A stretch of DNA of 20,795 nucleotides from assembly GCA_002690445.1 (NCBI GenBank), contig NZER01000487.1, forward strand, positions 1-20,795. The letters run 5' to 3'. The notes beneath the pieces are model-generated. The model was not told where the DNA came from. It ran no database searches and saw only the letters and a list, made by a program, of their open reading frames with translations. The DNA is from Candidatus Pacearchaeota archaeon. GTDB taxonomy: Archaea > Nanoarchaeota > Nanoarchaeia > Pacearchaeales > GW2011-AR1. Both the position numbers and the translations under genes were made by a program. This document shows, piece after piece, positions 1 to 7,801 of the stretch; positions within the stretch are counted from its first letter, which is position 1, and each line of letters starts with the position of its first letter.

Positions 1-42
<42 letters not shown>

Positions 43-62
43 CTAGGAGGGATAGGGATACG

Positions 63-85
63 CTCATGTGAATTTTTCACAGGAG
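63..85 (+). repeat. Palindromic intergenic element, copy 1
   Basis: CTCATGTGA, a 5-nt ATTTT centre, then TCACAGGAG. The arms pair at 8 of 9 positions. This is the leftmost of six copies. It lies in the G/T-rich leader about 125 nt before the first ORF, so unlike most other copies it is not next to a recognised start codon. Confidence 0.75.
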
Positions 86-174
86 TGGGTGGGGGTGGTA
101 GTAGTAGTGGGAGTAGTCATAGTAAGAAAAGTAGGTAGACTAGGACATATTTGGGGATGTTTTAGGTAGGAGAC

Positions 175-203
175 TTGACAAATGGGTTGGAATTGGTTAT
201 ATT
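175..203 (+). promoter_or_regulatory. Sigma-70-type promoter
   Basis: A perfect -35 hexamer TTGACA (175-180) is followed by exactly 17 nt and then TATATT (198-203), which matches the TATAAT -10 box at 5 of 6 positions. This is the best promoter-like sequence I can find in the window and it points into the late operon. A start about 7 nt past the -10 would fall near position 210, exactly on the ATG of the first ORF. That transcript would have little or no leader. The surrounding leader is purine- and T-rich and otherwise has no gene. Confidence 0.65.
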
Positions 204-209
204 CGGGTT

Positions 210-470
210 ATGAGGATGGATCCGCCGATTAAACGGATTTGGCAGCTCAGCGCAGGAATCCGTGAGGGCATTGCTGCCGGCAAAACCGACGCGTTGATTG
301 CGGATGAGTTGGATTGCACTATGGACGTGGTGCAGAAGGTCCGTGCCGGCAAGATTATGAGGCCGGGGGGTGGAGGGGTCTGCACCTGGGCCGAAAGCGA
401 AGCGAGTGAACCTGCAGGGGCTGGAGTAACGCATCGCAAGGTCGCCGCCAGCCCGTCCTTAGTGGAGTAG
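210..470 (+). CDS. Small HTH-like protein upstream of the terminase
   Basis: An 86-residue ORF (ATG 210, or ATG 216). Residues about 15-50 read as a helix-turn-helix of the resolvase or small-terminase kind: a helix, then DALIADELDCT, then a second helix containing VVQKVRAGK. The last 35 residues are Gly/Ala/Ser rich and look poorly conserved. No Shine-Dalgarno sequence precedes either ATG, and the promoter at 175-203 predicts a transcript starting at about 210, so translation might be leaderless. The position just before terS suggests a DNA-binding role in packaging or late control, but that is inference. It could be a duplicated or decayed terminase N-terminus. Confidence 0.5.
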   Translation: MRMDPPIKRIWQLSAGIREGIAAGKTDALIADELDCTMDVVQKVRAGKIMRPGGGGVCTWAESEASEPAGAGVTHRKVAASPSLVE

Positions 471-489
471 AGCTTCATACCCCTGCAGG
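411..489. repeat. Long-range inverted repeat before the small terminase gene
   Basis: CCTGCAGGGG at 411-420 is the exact reverse complement of CCCCTGCAGG at 480-489. Both contain the palindrome CCTGCAGG. Inside the interval, GGGCTGG (418-424) can also pair with CCAGCCC (448-454), so two mutually exclusive foldings exist. It spans the end of the 86-aa ORF and the leader of terS, a place where packaging-recognition sites (pac or cos) are often found. No function is shown by the sequence alone. Confidence 0.5.
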
Positions 490-507
490 TCGTAGGAGCG
501 TAGTGAG

Positions 508-1257
508 ATGAGACAGCCAAAGGCTAATGGGAGTGGGAACGGCAGGGGTCGGCCGCAGGAATACTCTACGGCGCTTTTGCTGGAGGCGTTGGCGGTGAGT
601 CGGACGGTGGAAGAGGCGGCGAGTAAGGCAGGGTGTAGTGGGGCTCTGATTCATACGCGTGGGAGAGATGATTTTAAAATCCGGCAAGCCATTAAGAAGC
701 AGAAGGAAGAGCGGGAGGACGAAATAGCCCGGTCGATTATTCAACATAGGGGGATCCTAAGTAAGGTCGCGACGGAGTTAGACTTAGGTAGCGCAGCTTC
801 AGTCCGTTATCACATCACTAGATCTCCGGCGCTGCAACAAGTGTTTGCGGATGCCCGTGATAGGATGATCGATACGGCGCAAGATAATATCTTCACTGCA
901 GTGGACGCCGGAGACCTTACGTATTCATGGAAGCTGCTGCAGACCCTAGGCAAGGATTTGGGTTATACTGAACGACGTGAGGTGGACACGACAGTGACCC
1001 ACACGCTTGACGACACCGACACCGGCAGTTTGGTCGAGATGCTGAATCGCCTAGCGGAGAGTCATCCCGAAGCAGTGGAAGCAGAATTCAGCGTGTTAGG
1101 TGATGAGGATAGGGCATTGTTAAGTGGGGCGCTGGAGCGAGAGGGTGGTGGAGACGAGCGGGGTGGGGCAGGGCCTGCACTTGGGGATGGAATAGGGCAG
1201 GGGCCTGGAGTGCATACGTCTGAGGGGCCTGCATCCGATGGAGCCGTGTCCGCATGA
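508..1257 (+). CDS. terS: Terminase small subunit
   Basis: A 249-aa protein that would recognise phage DNA and load it onto the large terminase for packaging. The N-terminus is basic and Gly/Arg rich. A first HTH-like unit covers residues about 22-52, and a second about 75-105 (SKVATELDLGSAASVRYHIT). A segment at about 118-160 with WKLLQTLGKDLGY resembles the oligomerisation region of small terminases that end in a GY-E-R motif. The Gly/Glu/Asp-rich C-terminus is low complexity. The start is supported by AGGAG at 494-498, nine bases before the ATG. The stop overlaps the terL start by 4 nt (ATGA), the usual coupling of the two subunits. The assignment rests on the HTHs, this motif and synteny. 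Confidence 0.85.
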   Translation: MRQPKANGSGNGRGRPQEYSTALLLEALAVSRTVEEAASKAGCSGALIHTRGRDDFKIRQAIKKQKEEREDEIARSIIQHRGILSKVATELDLGSAASVRYHITRSPALQQVFADARDRMIDTAQDNIFTAVDAGDLTYSWKLLQTLGKDLGYTERREVDTTVTHTLDDTDTGSLVEMLNRLAESHPEAVEAEFSVLGDEDRALLSGALEREGGGDERGGAGPALGDGIGQGPGVHTSEGPASDGAVSA

Positions 1258-2879
1258 CTGTCGCTGCGATTAATCCAGCTGTCCAGCCCGCAGCGGCGCG
1301 GGAGCCTAAGGAAGTATTGGAAACCGTACTTGGGCGGGAGCGGGCGAGGGTAGGGTTGATAGATTATGCGAAGTTCGTGGATGATGTTTATGAGCCTTAT
1401 GCGGTGCATCGGTATATAGCAAGGAAGCTAGAAGCGGTCGAGGCTGGTCTGCTACGCAGGCTGGCTATTTTTGTGCCGCCGGCAGTCGGCAAGTCCCGCA
1501 TTGCTAGTGAGATCTTTCCGACTTGGGTGATGGGCCGGAATCCTAATTTCGAAATAATCGAAGCGTCGTATAATAAGGACAAGGCTGCGGAGTTCGGCGG
1601 AGTGTCGAGGGATATTATTAAGAGCGATGCGTATAAGATCCTATTCCCGAAGACACAGATATCGACTACGGCAGCAGCGGCGGATGCGTGGAAGACCACT
1701 ACCGGCGGATCGTATAAGGCCAGCGGGACTGCCGGAGGTATTATAGGTTTCCACGCACATATCGCTATTATTGACGATCCATTCAAAAACTATGCCGAAG
1801 CCGCTAGCCTGCAGAACCGGCGAGACGTCTGGGACTGGTACTCCGGCGTGCTGCTGAATAGGCTGCGTTCGTACAAAGGCGACGTCGGTGCTGTGATCCT
1901 GATCATGCAGCGCTGGCATGATGATGACCTTGGAGGACGATTGGAGAAGCTTCATGACCAAGGTGAAGAAGAATGGGACATTATCTCGATTCCAAGCATT
2001 GCGGAAGAGCATGATGCGCTTGGTCGGGAAGTCGGAGAAGCCTTGTTGCCGGACGGACCTAACCGGCGACCCATTGAAGAACTCCACGCTATCAGAGCCC
2101 GGAACCCAGGCCTTTTTATCGCTCTGCATCAGCAGAAGCCTGTAAGCGATGAAGGGGATATGTTCAAGCCCAGTTGGCTGATGGAATATGAGCCGGGGCA
2201 ACTGCCGGAAGCATTGACGCATTACGGGACTAGTGATTGGGCACTGACCAAGGGTAGTGGAAACTACACCGTCCATATGGTCTTTGGAGTGGATGCAGTT
2301 GGGCATATCTGGATCAAGACACTGTATCGCCAACAGGTGGATATAATCGAAGGCACTGATGCAGCGTGCCAACTGATGCTTGAATTCCAGCCGTTGAAGT
2401 GGTTCAGTGAGCGGGTGATGCTGCAGAAGGCGATTGGTCCAGTCTTACGGAAGCGCAAAGCGGAACTTGGAGCATGGACAGTGTTAGAGGAAGTAAGCGT
2501 AGTGGGATTCGGTGGGAAGGATTCGCCGGATCGTGCCGGCGCGTTTGCCGGCGCGTGCCAGGCAGGTTATGTGCACATTCCCTCCGGCGCGCCCTGGACC
2601 GAAGAATTCAAGTTTGAACTCTCTCGGTTCCCGAACGGTAAGTATGACGACATAGTTGATGCGTGCGCGCTCGTAGGTATGAACATTAATAAGTTGCGTG
2701 GCATGAAGCCGGCGCCGATTGAGCCTTCCGGCGTGCCGGTCGTGACTCCGACCATATACACTTTCGACCACCTCATGGGGCAGAGGAAACTACAACGCTA
2801 CGGCATCCGGCCCCGTAAAGAAAGTATAGTAGTCCCGTTCGAAGAAGGTCCGCAATTCCCGGACACTGTCGTTGACTAA
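1254..2879 (+). CDS. terL: Terminase large subunit (ATPase and nuclease)
   Basis: A 541-aa packaging motor, the usual size for the family. The ATPase domain carries a Walker A-like P-loop PPAVGKS at residues 75-81 and a Walker B AIIDD at 171-175. The coupling segment ILIMQRWHDDDL lies at about 215-226. The C-terminal RNase H-like nuclease shows D328 in HYGTSDWAL, an acidic residue at about E386, and the final acidic cluster DDIVDA at 465-470. It pumps DNA into the procapsid through the portal and cuts concatemers. It overlaps terS by 4 nt. Its closest architectural match is the terminase_6 / psiM2-ORF9-like group found in P22- and BPP-1-type phages. All catalytic motifs appear intact. Confidence 0.96.
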   Translation: MTVAAINPAVQPAAAREPKEVLETVLGRERARVGLIDYAKFVDDVYEPYAVHRYIARKLEAVEAGLLRRLAIFVPPAVGKSRIASEIFPTWVMGRNPNFEIIEASYNKDKAAEFGGVSRDIIKSDAYKILFPKTQISTTAAAADAWKTTTGGSYKASGTAGGIIGFHAHIAIIDDPFKNYAEAASLQNRRDVWDWYSGVLLNRLRSYKGDVGAVILIMQRWHDDDLGGRLEKLHDQGEEEWDIISIPSIAEEHDALGREVGEALLPDGPNRRPIEELHAIRARNPGLFIALHQQKPVSDEGDMFKPSWLMEYEPGQLPEALTHYGTSDWALTKGSGNYTVHMVFGVDAVGHIWIKTLYRQQVDIIEGTDAACQLMLEFQPLKWFSERVMLQKAIGPVLRKRKAELGAWTVLEEVSVVGFGGKDSPDRAGAFAGACQAGYVHIPSGAPWTEEFKFELSRFPNGKYDDIVDACALVGMNINKLRGMKPAPIEPSGVPVVTPTIYTFDHLMGQRKLQRYGIRPRKESIVVPFEEGPQFPDTVVD

Positions 2880-2902
2880 CTCATGTGAAATAATCACATA
2901 AG
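2880..2902 (+). repeat. Palindromic intergenic element, copy 2
   Basis: CTCATGTGA, an AATAA centre, then TCACATAAG, with 8 of 9 arm positions pairing. It fills the whole gap between the terL stop and the HNH start: the next base after the element is the A of the ATG. No separate Shine-Dalgarno is present, so the 3' arm itself would occupy the ribosome-binding position. Confidence 0.85.
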
Positions 2903-3394
2903 ATGACTATAGACACTAAAAACGTTCTCCCTTATATGTCCGATAGCGATGTAGAATACTTCTGGAGCGGTATTCAGAAATCGGATGACTTAGATGCCTG
3001 CTGGGAATGGAGCAGGGCTCTATCCTCCTATGGATATGGAGTGTTGCGTATACAAGATGGAACGTGGACATCCCATCGAATAGCTTATATGCTGGAGTAT
3101 GGAGATATGCCTAACGGGGTGTATATACTTCATAAATGTGATAACCCTCCCTGTTGCAATCCTTCTCATCTGGAGCTAGGAAGTCACTCTGATAATCAGC
3201 ACGATCTGTATCATAAGAATCCCGATGAGGTAAGGGGTCATGCTAAACTTACTTTAAATCAGGTGAGGGAGATTAGAAGAAGGTATACTGCTGCACAGGG
3301 GCGTAGAGGGATTCAAGTAGATCTGGCTAGGGAATATAAAGTAACTAAGAACAATATAGGTCGTATCATTCATAATCAGACGTGGGTGGAATAG
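2903..3394 (+). CDS. Free-standing HNH (homing-type) endonuclease
   Basis: A 163-aa protein with a classic HNH_3 core: the SHRIAY segment at 57-62, then HKCDNPPCCNPSHL at 77-90, holding the catalytic histidine and the metal-binding Asp, Asn and His positions. The N-terminal CWEWSRALSSYGYG is typical of this family. Residues 114-160 form a helix-turn-helix-like DNA-binding tail (VDLAREYKVTKNNIGRII). Such enzymes cut DNA at a specific site and spread by recombination. It sits between terL and portal, a common insertion site. Codons are richer in AGA, ATA and TAT than in terL, suggesting separate acquisition. A role in packaging nicking, known for some HNH proteins beside terminases, is possible. 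Confidence 0.92.
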   Translation: MTIDTKNVLPYMSDSDVEYFWSGIQKSDDLDACWEWSRALSSYGYGVLRIQDGTWTSHRIAYMLEYGDMPNGVYILHKCDNPPCCNPSHLELGSHSDNQHDLYHKNPDEVRGHAKLTLNQVREIRRRYTAAQGRRGIQVDLAREYKVTKNNIGRIIHNQTWVE

Positions 3395-3399
3395 ACCTT

Positions 3400-5526
3400 A
3401 TGCCTTATCCTTCTAAAACTAGTGATAGAGTACAGTATTGGACGGACCAGATAGAATATACTAGAAGAAAGGTAAAGCCTCTATTTGAAGCGTGTAACGT
3501 ACTGGTTTCACAGTATTATAATGAACCCACCACCGAAGCGGAGCGAAACCAGGGGGACTTTGGTGAGGAAGAACACATCCGGCGAACTAAGTCGAATATA
3601 GTCTTCGGGTTCATTGATCAGAGTTTGAGTAACATGCTGGAACGAGATCCTACGTTCCAGTGTCATCCTGAGACTAAACAAGCAGCGCAGCGCATTAATC
3701 CAGCCGATCCGAATTCGCTCTCTCTCGCTGCCGGCACCAGCAAAATCGTCAACTATCGCTACCGTGAGACTAACCAACTCCGAGTAGACGAACGTGTAGC
3801 ACTCAACGCATTCCTCTTCCCTTATGGCGTAGCGAAGATCGGCTATACAGTCGACTTTGATCAGCGATTCCAGGAGCTATTGCAGACAGATATTAGCCCT
3901 GACCTGGAATTCGAGGATCCAGAGGACGAGAACCTGTTTCTGCAGACTGGCCAGGGCGTGCGGGTGACTGAGGAACAGGATCACGTCGCTCATATTGAGT
4001 CGCATACTAGACTACTGCAAGATGTGTCAGTGGGGATTCTGTCAGACGACGTCGAAGTGCGGGAATCCGTGGTCAAAGAGCATCTTGATCTGCATAAGAA
4101 GTTCCACGATCGGGGTAGTCCTGATGCGAACACTAACGTGCAGCGAGAGTCGCCGTTTGCAGTAAGTTGGCCGCCGGATATGTTCTTCACGGACCTGCTC
4201 AGCATGGAGGGTCCGCAAGATGCTCGATGGATGGCGTTCGAGTGGGAGGTGCCAGTTGATGAGGTGCAGGGGAATCCGACTTATTCGAATACGAGTGAGT
4301 TGAGGGGGAACAGGTGGAAAGACGCGCCTGACCGGCCGCAGCATTTGGACACTGATGGTTTCGATATGGTGAGAGGGTGGGAAATCTGGGCTAAGAATTT
4401 CCCTGTAGGTCGTGGTAAGTTCCGGGATTTGCTCATCGTAGTGGCAGATGACCATGATAAGTTCCTTCGGTATGAGGAAGAATGGCCTTATGATCGGATA
4501 GATGACTATCCAGCGGAGGTCCTTGCGTTCCACACAGGTATCAAGAGTTGGTTCCACAAGCCTCCAGTGTTGATGGGTGGAGGGGACACGGTCCAGAGCC
4601 TCGTGAATGAGGTCTTGGATGCGAATCTTTCCATTATACGGAAGATGAAGAACATCTGGTTGGTCGATCCGGCAGCTGGGATTGATCAGACCACTATTCA
4701 GCGCATTCTGCAGGCCCCTGACGGTAGTGTGGTGGAAGTGCCGGGACTGATGGAGATGAAGGGGAGTCCTGTAGTCGCGCTTCCGTTTCATAATATTCCG
4801 CCTGAGAAGCATCAGTTGCTTGGTGATTTGCAGAGTATGTTTGACAGGGCGCTCGGGACACCGCAGCCGATTTCGCTGCCGGATACTGATACTGCAACTG
4901 AGGCGCAGATTGTTGAGAAGAGGAATACGTCGAGAGAGAATAGGAAGTCTGGGCTGCTTTCTGAGTTCCAAACGCGTAAAGCGAGGAAGATGTGGCAGCT
5001 GGACGCGCAATTCCGGCCCGCTCGGCTCTTCCCCCTGATGAACGATGCGGAAACGTTCCTGGAAATCGGAGCGGAGATAGCTAGAGGGGAGTATTTGTTC
5101 ACTATGGACATTACTTCCCATACGACGGCAGTATCAGTGGAGCGCAGCCAGTGGATGGACTTGTTGAACTTGTTTGCAGGCTTGACACCAGTGTTTATGC
5201 AGGCGTTCGGGGCTCCGCCGAACTTGCCGGAGTTGGCGCGTAGGCTGCTAGTGCGGGGATTTAATGAACAGATGATAGAGCAGATCCTTCCGATGCTGCA
5301 GCAGGCAGCGGGGGGTGGTGCTGGGGGTGGCACTGGTCCTGGCGCACTGTTCGGTCCTGATGGTCAACCCCTTCAGGAGCCCCCTGCGGTGCAGGATCCC
5401 GGTGCAGCGGCGGCGGTTGCAGCGGGGAGAGAGGGAGATAGGGGGATAGGGCCGGCGCAACCGGATAACTTTAATAGGGATCTACCGAATCCAGGCCGGC
5501 AAGCCGGCGAAGGAGTGACAGCGTAA
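3400..5526 (+). CDS. Portal protein
   Basis: A 708-aa portal, the dodecameric ring at the head vertex through which DNA enters and leaves. N-terminal helices (KVKPLFEACNVLVSQYYNE) and the segment NIVFGFIDQSLSNML are typical of large podovirus/siphovirus portals, as are FPYGVAKIGYT (about 140-150) and the later helix region DTATEAQIVEKRNTSRENR (about 500). The C-terminus (about 635-690) is Gly/Ala/Pro rich and probably disordered. I prefer ATG 3400, just after the HNH stop and with GGTGGA upstream; a GTG at 3382 would add six residues. It follows terL apart from the HNH insert, and its stop overlaps the next start (TAATG). Confidence 0.9.
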   Translation: MPYPSKTSDRVQYWTDQIEYTRRKVKPLFEACNVLVSQYYNEPTTEAERNQGDFGEEEHIRRTKSNIVFGFIDQSLSNMLERDPTFQCHPETKQAAQRINPADPNSLSLAAGTSKIVNYRYRETNQLRVDERVALNAFLFPYGVAKIGYTVDFDQRFQELLQTDISPDLEFEDPEDENLFLQTGQGVRVTEEQDHVAHIESHTRLLQDVSVGILSDDVEVRESVVKEHLDLHKKFHDRGSPDANTNVQRESPFAVSWPPDMFFTDLLSMEGPQDARWMAFEWEVPVDEVQGNPTYSNTSELRGNRWKDAPDRPQHLDTDGFDMVRGWEIWAKNFPVGRGKFRDLLIVVADDHDKFLRYEEEWPYDRIDDYPAEVLAFHTGIKSWFHKPPVLMGGGDTVQSLVNEVLDANLSIIRKMKNIWLVDPAAGIDQTTIQRILQAPDGSVVEVPGLMEMKGSPVVALPFHNIPPEKHQLLGDLQSMFDRALGTPQPISLPDTDTATEAQIVEKRNTSRENRKSGLLSEFQTRKARKMWQLDAQFRPARLFPLMNDAETFLEIGAEIARGEYLFTMDITSHTTAVSVERSQWMDLLNLFAGLTPVFMQAFGAPPNLPELARRLLVRGFNEQMIEQILPMLQQAAGGGAGGGTGPGALFGPDGQPLQEPPAVQDPGAAAAVAAGREGDRGIGPAQPDNFNRDLPNPGRQAGEGVTA

Positions 5527-5693
5527 TGCCAGGCGAAGCATCTTATAGTCCCGCTTTTGGGAGTGTGCTTTCCAGCACTCATCTTCACACTCCATTCAAG
5601 AAACGTAAGCCGAGGGGGAGGAAGAAGAAACCGCTTCGGCGGGCGGCGCTGAAGGTTTCGAGTGCTACTAGAAGGTCATTGAGGAGGAAATAA
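5526..5693 (+). CDS. Very basic 55-residue protein
   Basis: A small ORF joined to both neighbours by one-base TAATG overlaps: it starts inside the portal stop and its own stop overlaps the next ATG. That perfect coupling is the main reason to believe it. Of 55 residues, 17 are Lys or Arg and only one is acidic; the C-terminal 31 residues hold nearly all the charge (KKRKPRGRKKK, then LRRK at the end). It is too short and too basic for a membrane or enzyme role. A nucleic-acid-binding or virion-packaged peptide is plausible. I do not recognise a family. Confidence 0.75.
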   Translation: MPGEASYSPAFGSVLSSTHLHTPFKKRKPRGRKKKPLRRAALKVSSATRRSLRRK

Positions 5694-6331
5694 TGCCTGT
5701 AAAGAAGGGAACTTGGGGAGAAGCGATTAACAGGTTCGCGAGGGAGAAACGCGGCAAGAAGATCAGGAAGATCGGAACTGGTCCTATTGCGGAGAGCTCA
5801 GGGCCGGGTCGGAAGGCGGCCACTGCTAAGCAGGAGCGAGCAAAGAGGCTGAGAAGTAAGCTAAGCGCGTCTATGAAGAAGAAGGCTGCGGGCCGCGAGC
5901 CTCACGGGGGTTACCCTTTCCCCTCTGTACCTTATAGAGGTAACGTAGGCATGGCTGATCCTAGTGGGATAGTGAATGCAAGCCGTTATCCAGCGCAACA
6001 GCATAAGCTTTCTACTAGGTATAGATATAAGAGGCGTTACGCAATAGATAAGGCCATGAACGCTCCGCGGATTAAAAGGGAGGCTGAAGCAGAGGCTAAA
6101 GCCAAGACTAGTCCGTCTGTAGGCCCTGGTCAGGCATCTGCCCGTGCAAAGCAGGTAGGAGGACTAAAGCCTACAAAGAAACAGTATTACTCTTATCTTG
6201 GAGAGACAGGAGCCGATACGAAGTCTGGGACTAGGGGAGTGAGTGAGCTAGAGCTTTCCTATAGAAGGCATGCGGTGCCAAGGAATGCGAGGAAGAAGTG
6301 GAGAAGAGGGAGTCTTAAGAAGGGTGGTTAG
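5693..6331 (+). CDS. Highly basic protein of unknown function
   Basis: A 212-aa protein in which 53 residues are Lys or Arg, about a quarter, with few acids. Basic clusters occur at about residues 15-26 (AREKRGKKIRKI), 50-65, 108-115 (RYRYKRR) and at the C-terminus (NARKKWRRGSLKKGG). The middle has Gly/Pro/Tyr-rich stretches and an Ala/Glu/Lys repeat at about 128-138. It shows no transmembrane segment or catalytic motif. It is coupled to the preceding basic peptide by a TAATG overlap and lies in the portal-scaffold interval. A DNA-condensing or internal virion protein is the reasonable guess, not a recognised family. Confidence 0.8.
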   Translation: MPVKKGTWGEAINRFAREKRGKKIRKIGTGPIAESSGPGRKAATAKQERAKRLRSKLSASMKKKAAGREPHGGYPFPSVPYRGNVGMADPSGIVNASRYPAQQHKLSTRYRYKRRYAIDKAMNAPRIKREAEAEAKAKTSPSVGPGQASARAKQVGGLKPTKKQYYSYLGETGADTKSGTRGVSELELSYRRHAVPRNARKKWRRGSLKKGG

Positions 6332-7358
6332 TCCAACTTTGAGCGAAGCATCCGCTGCAAGTCTGCAGCCTAAGGAAGCTGGTGCTGACAATACTAGAGT
6401 GGAGCTGGAACGTAGGCTCCAGCGCGGGCAGCTACTCACGCGGGCCGAGCTGGATCTTGCCGCAGCGAAGCAGTGGATTCAGCCTTGGATCGACTCGTTT
6501 AAGATCGCCGGCCAAGCCTTGGCACAGTTGAAGCAGCGGGCGAGTGAGATGGAACGGAAGGTTGTAGGGGCTGGGCTGGAGCTTGGGGGCCAAGCTATGG
6601 AAGCGTGGCCGCCGAGTAGTGGAGCCGGCAAAGTGGCCTTGGCGGTCCCTGGCAGATTCGCGGGAATGAAGGGGTTCTTGAAGGGTGGGCAGAAGACCGG
6701 CAAGGAGATGATGGGAGACCTGGGAGTGGGTGATGCGGTTAAGAGTGCTAAGCCTAAGTTCCATATGATTGAAGGGCCGGAGGAGCTAGCAAAAAATGCT
6801 CCGAAGAACTACAAAGTCGCTCCTGGTGCTGAAGGCCTGGTAGGAAAGACTGCAAAGGCAAGCGATGCGACGAAGGAGAGTATTAGGGCTGTCGTCGCTG
6901 CCAAGAAAGTTGGCGGCTCTAAGGACGCCATCGCTATTGACCTTCCTCAAACGTCTTTCGATCTAGATGAGGTGTTGGAGACTACGTCTTCGGCGTATTG
7001 GGGAGACTTGTGGAATGCTATGAAGGCTGCGGATGTATCCAAATTGTCTAAGGAGTCTACATTACTGTTTGAAAGAGCGCTTAGAACTCTTGAAAAAGGT
7101 ATTATTTATGGAAGGGGAGAAACTGGAGGGCTCTTAGATGTGGATACAGTTATGAGTCTAGGACTTTCTATGAAGCCCTTGTATATACGTAAGAAGAAGG
7201 CATTAGATATCTTACGTAAGCATAGTGTATCTCCAGATACTGATATGACAGTAGATGGAGCTACTGGAGCTTCGGTAAAGGGCACTTCCTTTTTGAGTGA
7301 GTTAGGGGATAAAGATACTTATTCTGTAAAAGATTTATTCGAATGGTTAGGTTATTGA
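6270..7358 (+). CDS. Unrecognised 362-residue protein of the head region
   Basis: No known domain is evident. The N-terminal third is helical and Ala/Glu/Gln rich (VELERRLQRGQLLTRAELDLAAAKQW), followed by a Gly-rich amphipathic stretch (about 95-155). The C-terminal half is mixed and ends in DLFEWLGY. The start is uncertain: ATG 6270 would overlap the previous gene by 62 nt, whereas GTG 6324 (8-nt overlap, AGAGGG upstream) or TTG 6339 fit the tight packing better. The stop overlaps the next ATG (TGATG). From about 7020 the DNA becomes more AT-rich than the first half, hinting at a mosaic gene. An internal or ejected virion protein is possible from its position. Confidence 0.75.
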   Translation: MRCQGMRGRSGEEGVLRRVVSPTLSEASAASLQPKEAGADNTRVELERRLQRGQLLTRAELDLAAAKQWIQPWIDSFKIAGQALAQLKQRASEMERKVVGAGLELGGQAMEAWPPSSGAGKVALAVPGRFAGMKGFLKGGQKTGKEMMGDLGVGDAVKSAKPKFHMIEGPEELAKNAPKNYKVAPGAEGLVGKTAKASDATKESIRAVVAAKKVGGSKDAIAIDLPQTSFDLDEVLETTSSAYWGDLWNAMKAADVSKLSKESTLLFERALRTLEKGIIYGRGETGGLLDVDTVMSLGLSMKPLYIRKKKALDILRKHSVSPDTDMTVDGATGASVKGTSFLSELGDKDTYSVKDLFEWLGY

Positions 7359-7783
7359 TGCCTACTTACACATTCCAATGTATGAAGTGTGGAGGCTACG
7401 CAGACATGGTTCGCACTGTGGATGAGCGGAACAATACTGTGGCTTGCCGGTGCGGCACGCTGATGCAGCGGGTGCCGGAGCGGTTCGATGCGAGGGTATT
7501 CACACCGCACTTCGATGAGGCCTTAGGCGAGGATCTGCACTCATTCGCCGACAAGCGGCGTAGTATGCAGGAACTCGGTGTGGTGGAGACCGGCGATCGA
7601 GTAGGCGGCGCGAGGAACTTTGATAAGCATTCAGACGACTACATCACGAAACGACCGCTGCAAGGCATTAGGCGGAAGCAGGCTGACAAGAACTATGATC
7701 CAGTGGTTGAAGTGCTGGACGATAAGGACAAGGTCGTGGAGCGGAAGCGCTTCAGCGACTTGCCGGATTACGATCCAACTTAG
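7358..7783 (+). CDS. FmdB-like zinc-ribbon protein
   Basis: A 141-aa protein. The start at 7358 is fixed by the MPTYTFQC opening, which matches the FmdB-type zinc ribbon (MPxYxYxC), and by the TGATG overlap with the upstream stop. Zinc ligands are C8 and C11 (CMKC) and C30 and C32 (ACRCG), the second pair being CxC rather than the usual CxxC. The rest is charged and ends with VVERKRFSDLPDYD. FmdB was named as a putative regulator in Methylophilus, and related ribbons are frequent in phage structural regions with no proven role. It immediately precedes the scaffold. Confidence 0.8.
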   Translation: MPTYTFQCMKCGGYADMVRTVDERNNTVACRCGTLMQRVPERFDARVFTPHFDEALGEDLHSFADKRRSMQELGVVETGDRVGGARNFDKHSDDYITKRPLQGIRRKQADKNYDPVVEVLDDKDKVVERKRFSDLPDYDPT

Positions 7784-7801
7784 GTGATTTTTTCACATGA
7801 G
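7779..7801 (+). repeat. Palindromic intergenic element, copy 3
   Basis: CTTAGGTGA, a TTTTT centre, then TCACATGAG. The left arm is the most diverged of the six and overlaps the stop codon of the zinc-ribbon gene; the right arm is intact. It is followed directly by a second small palindrome, GCGTTG-G-CAACGC (7801-7813). The scaffold ATG lies 41 nt downstream, the longest gap apart from copy 1. Confidence 0.75.

Noticed and set aside
85..138. A 17-codon Gly/Ser-rich frame starting at GTG 85 right after element copy 1
   Set aside because: It is simply the translation of a GGT/AGT-rich leader, its start overlaps the palindrome arm, and nothing supports a real peptide.
4042..5121. A 359-codon open frame on the reverse strand through the portal gene
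   Set aside because: It is a shadow of the portal coding sequence; no ribosome site or domain, and all neighbours are on the + strand.
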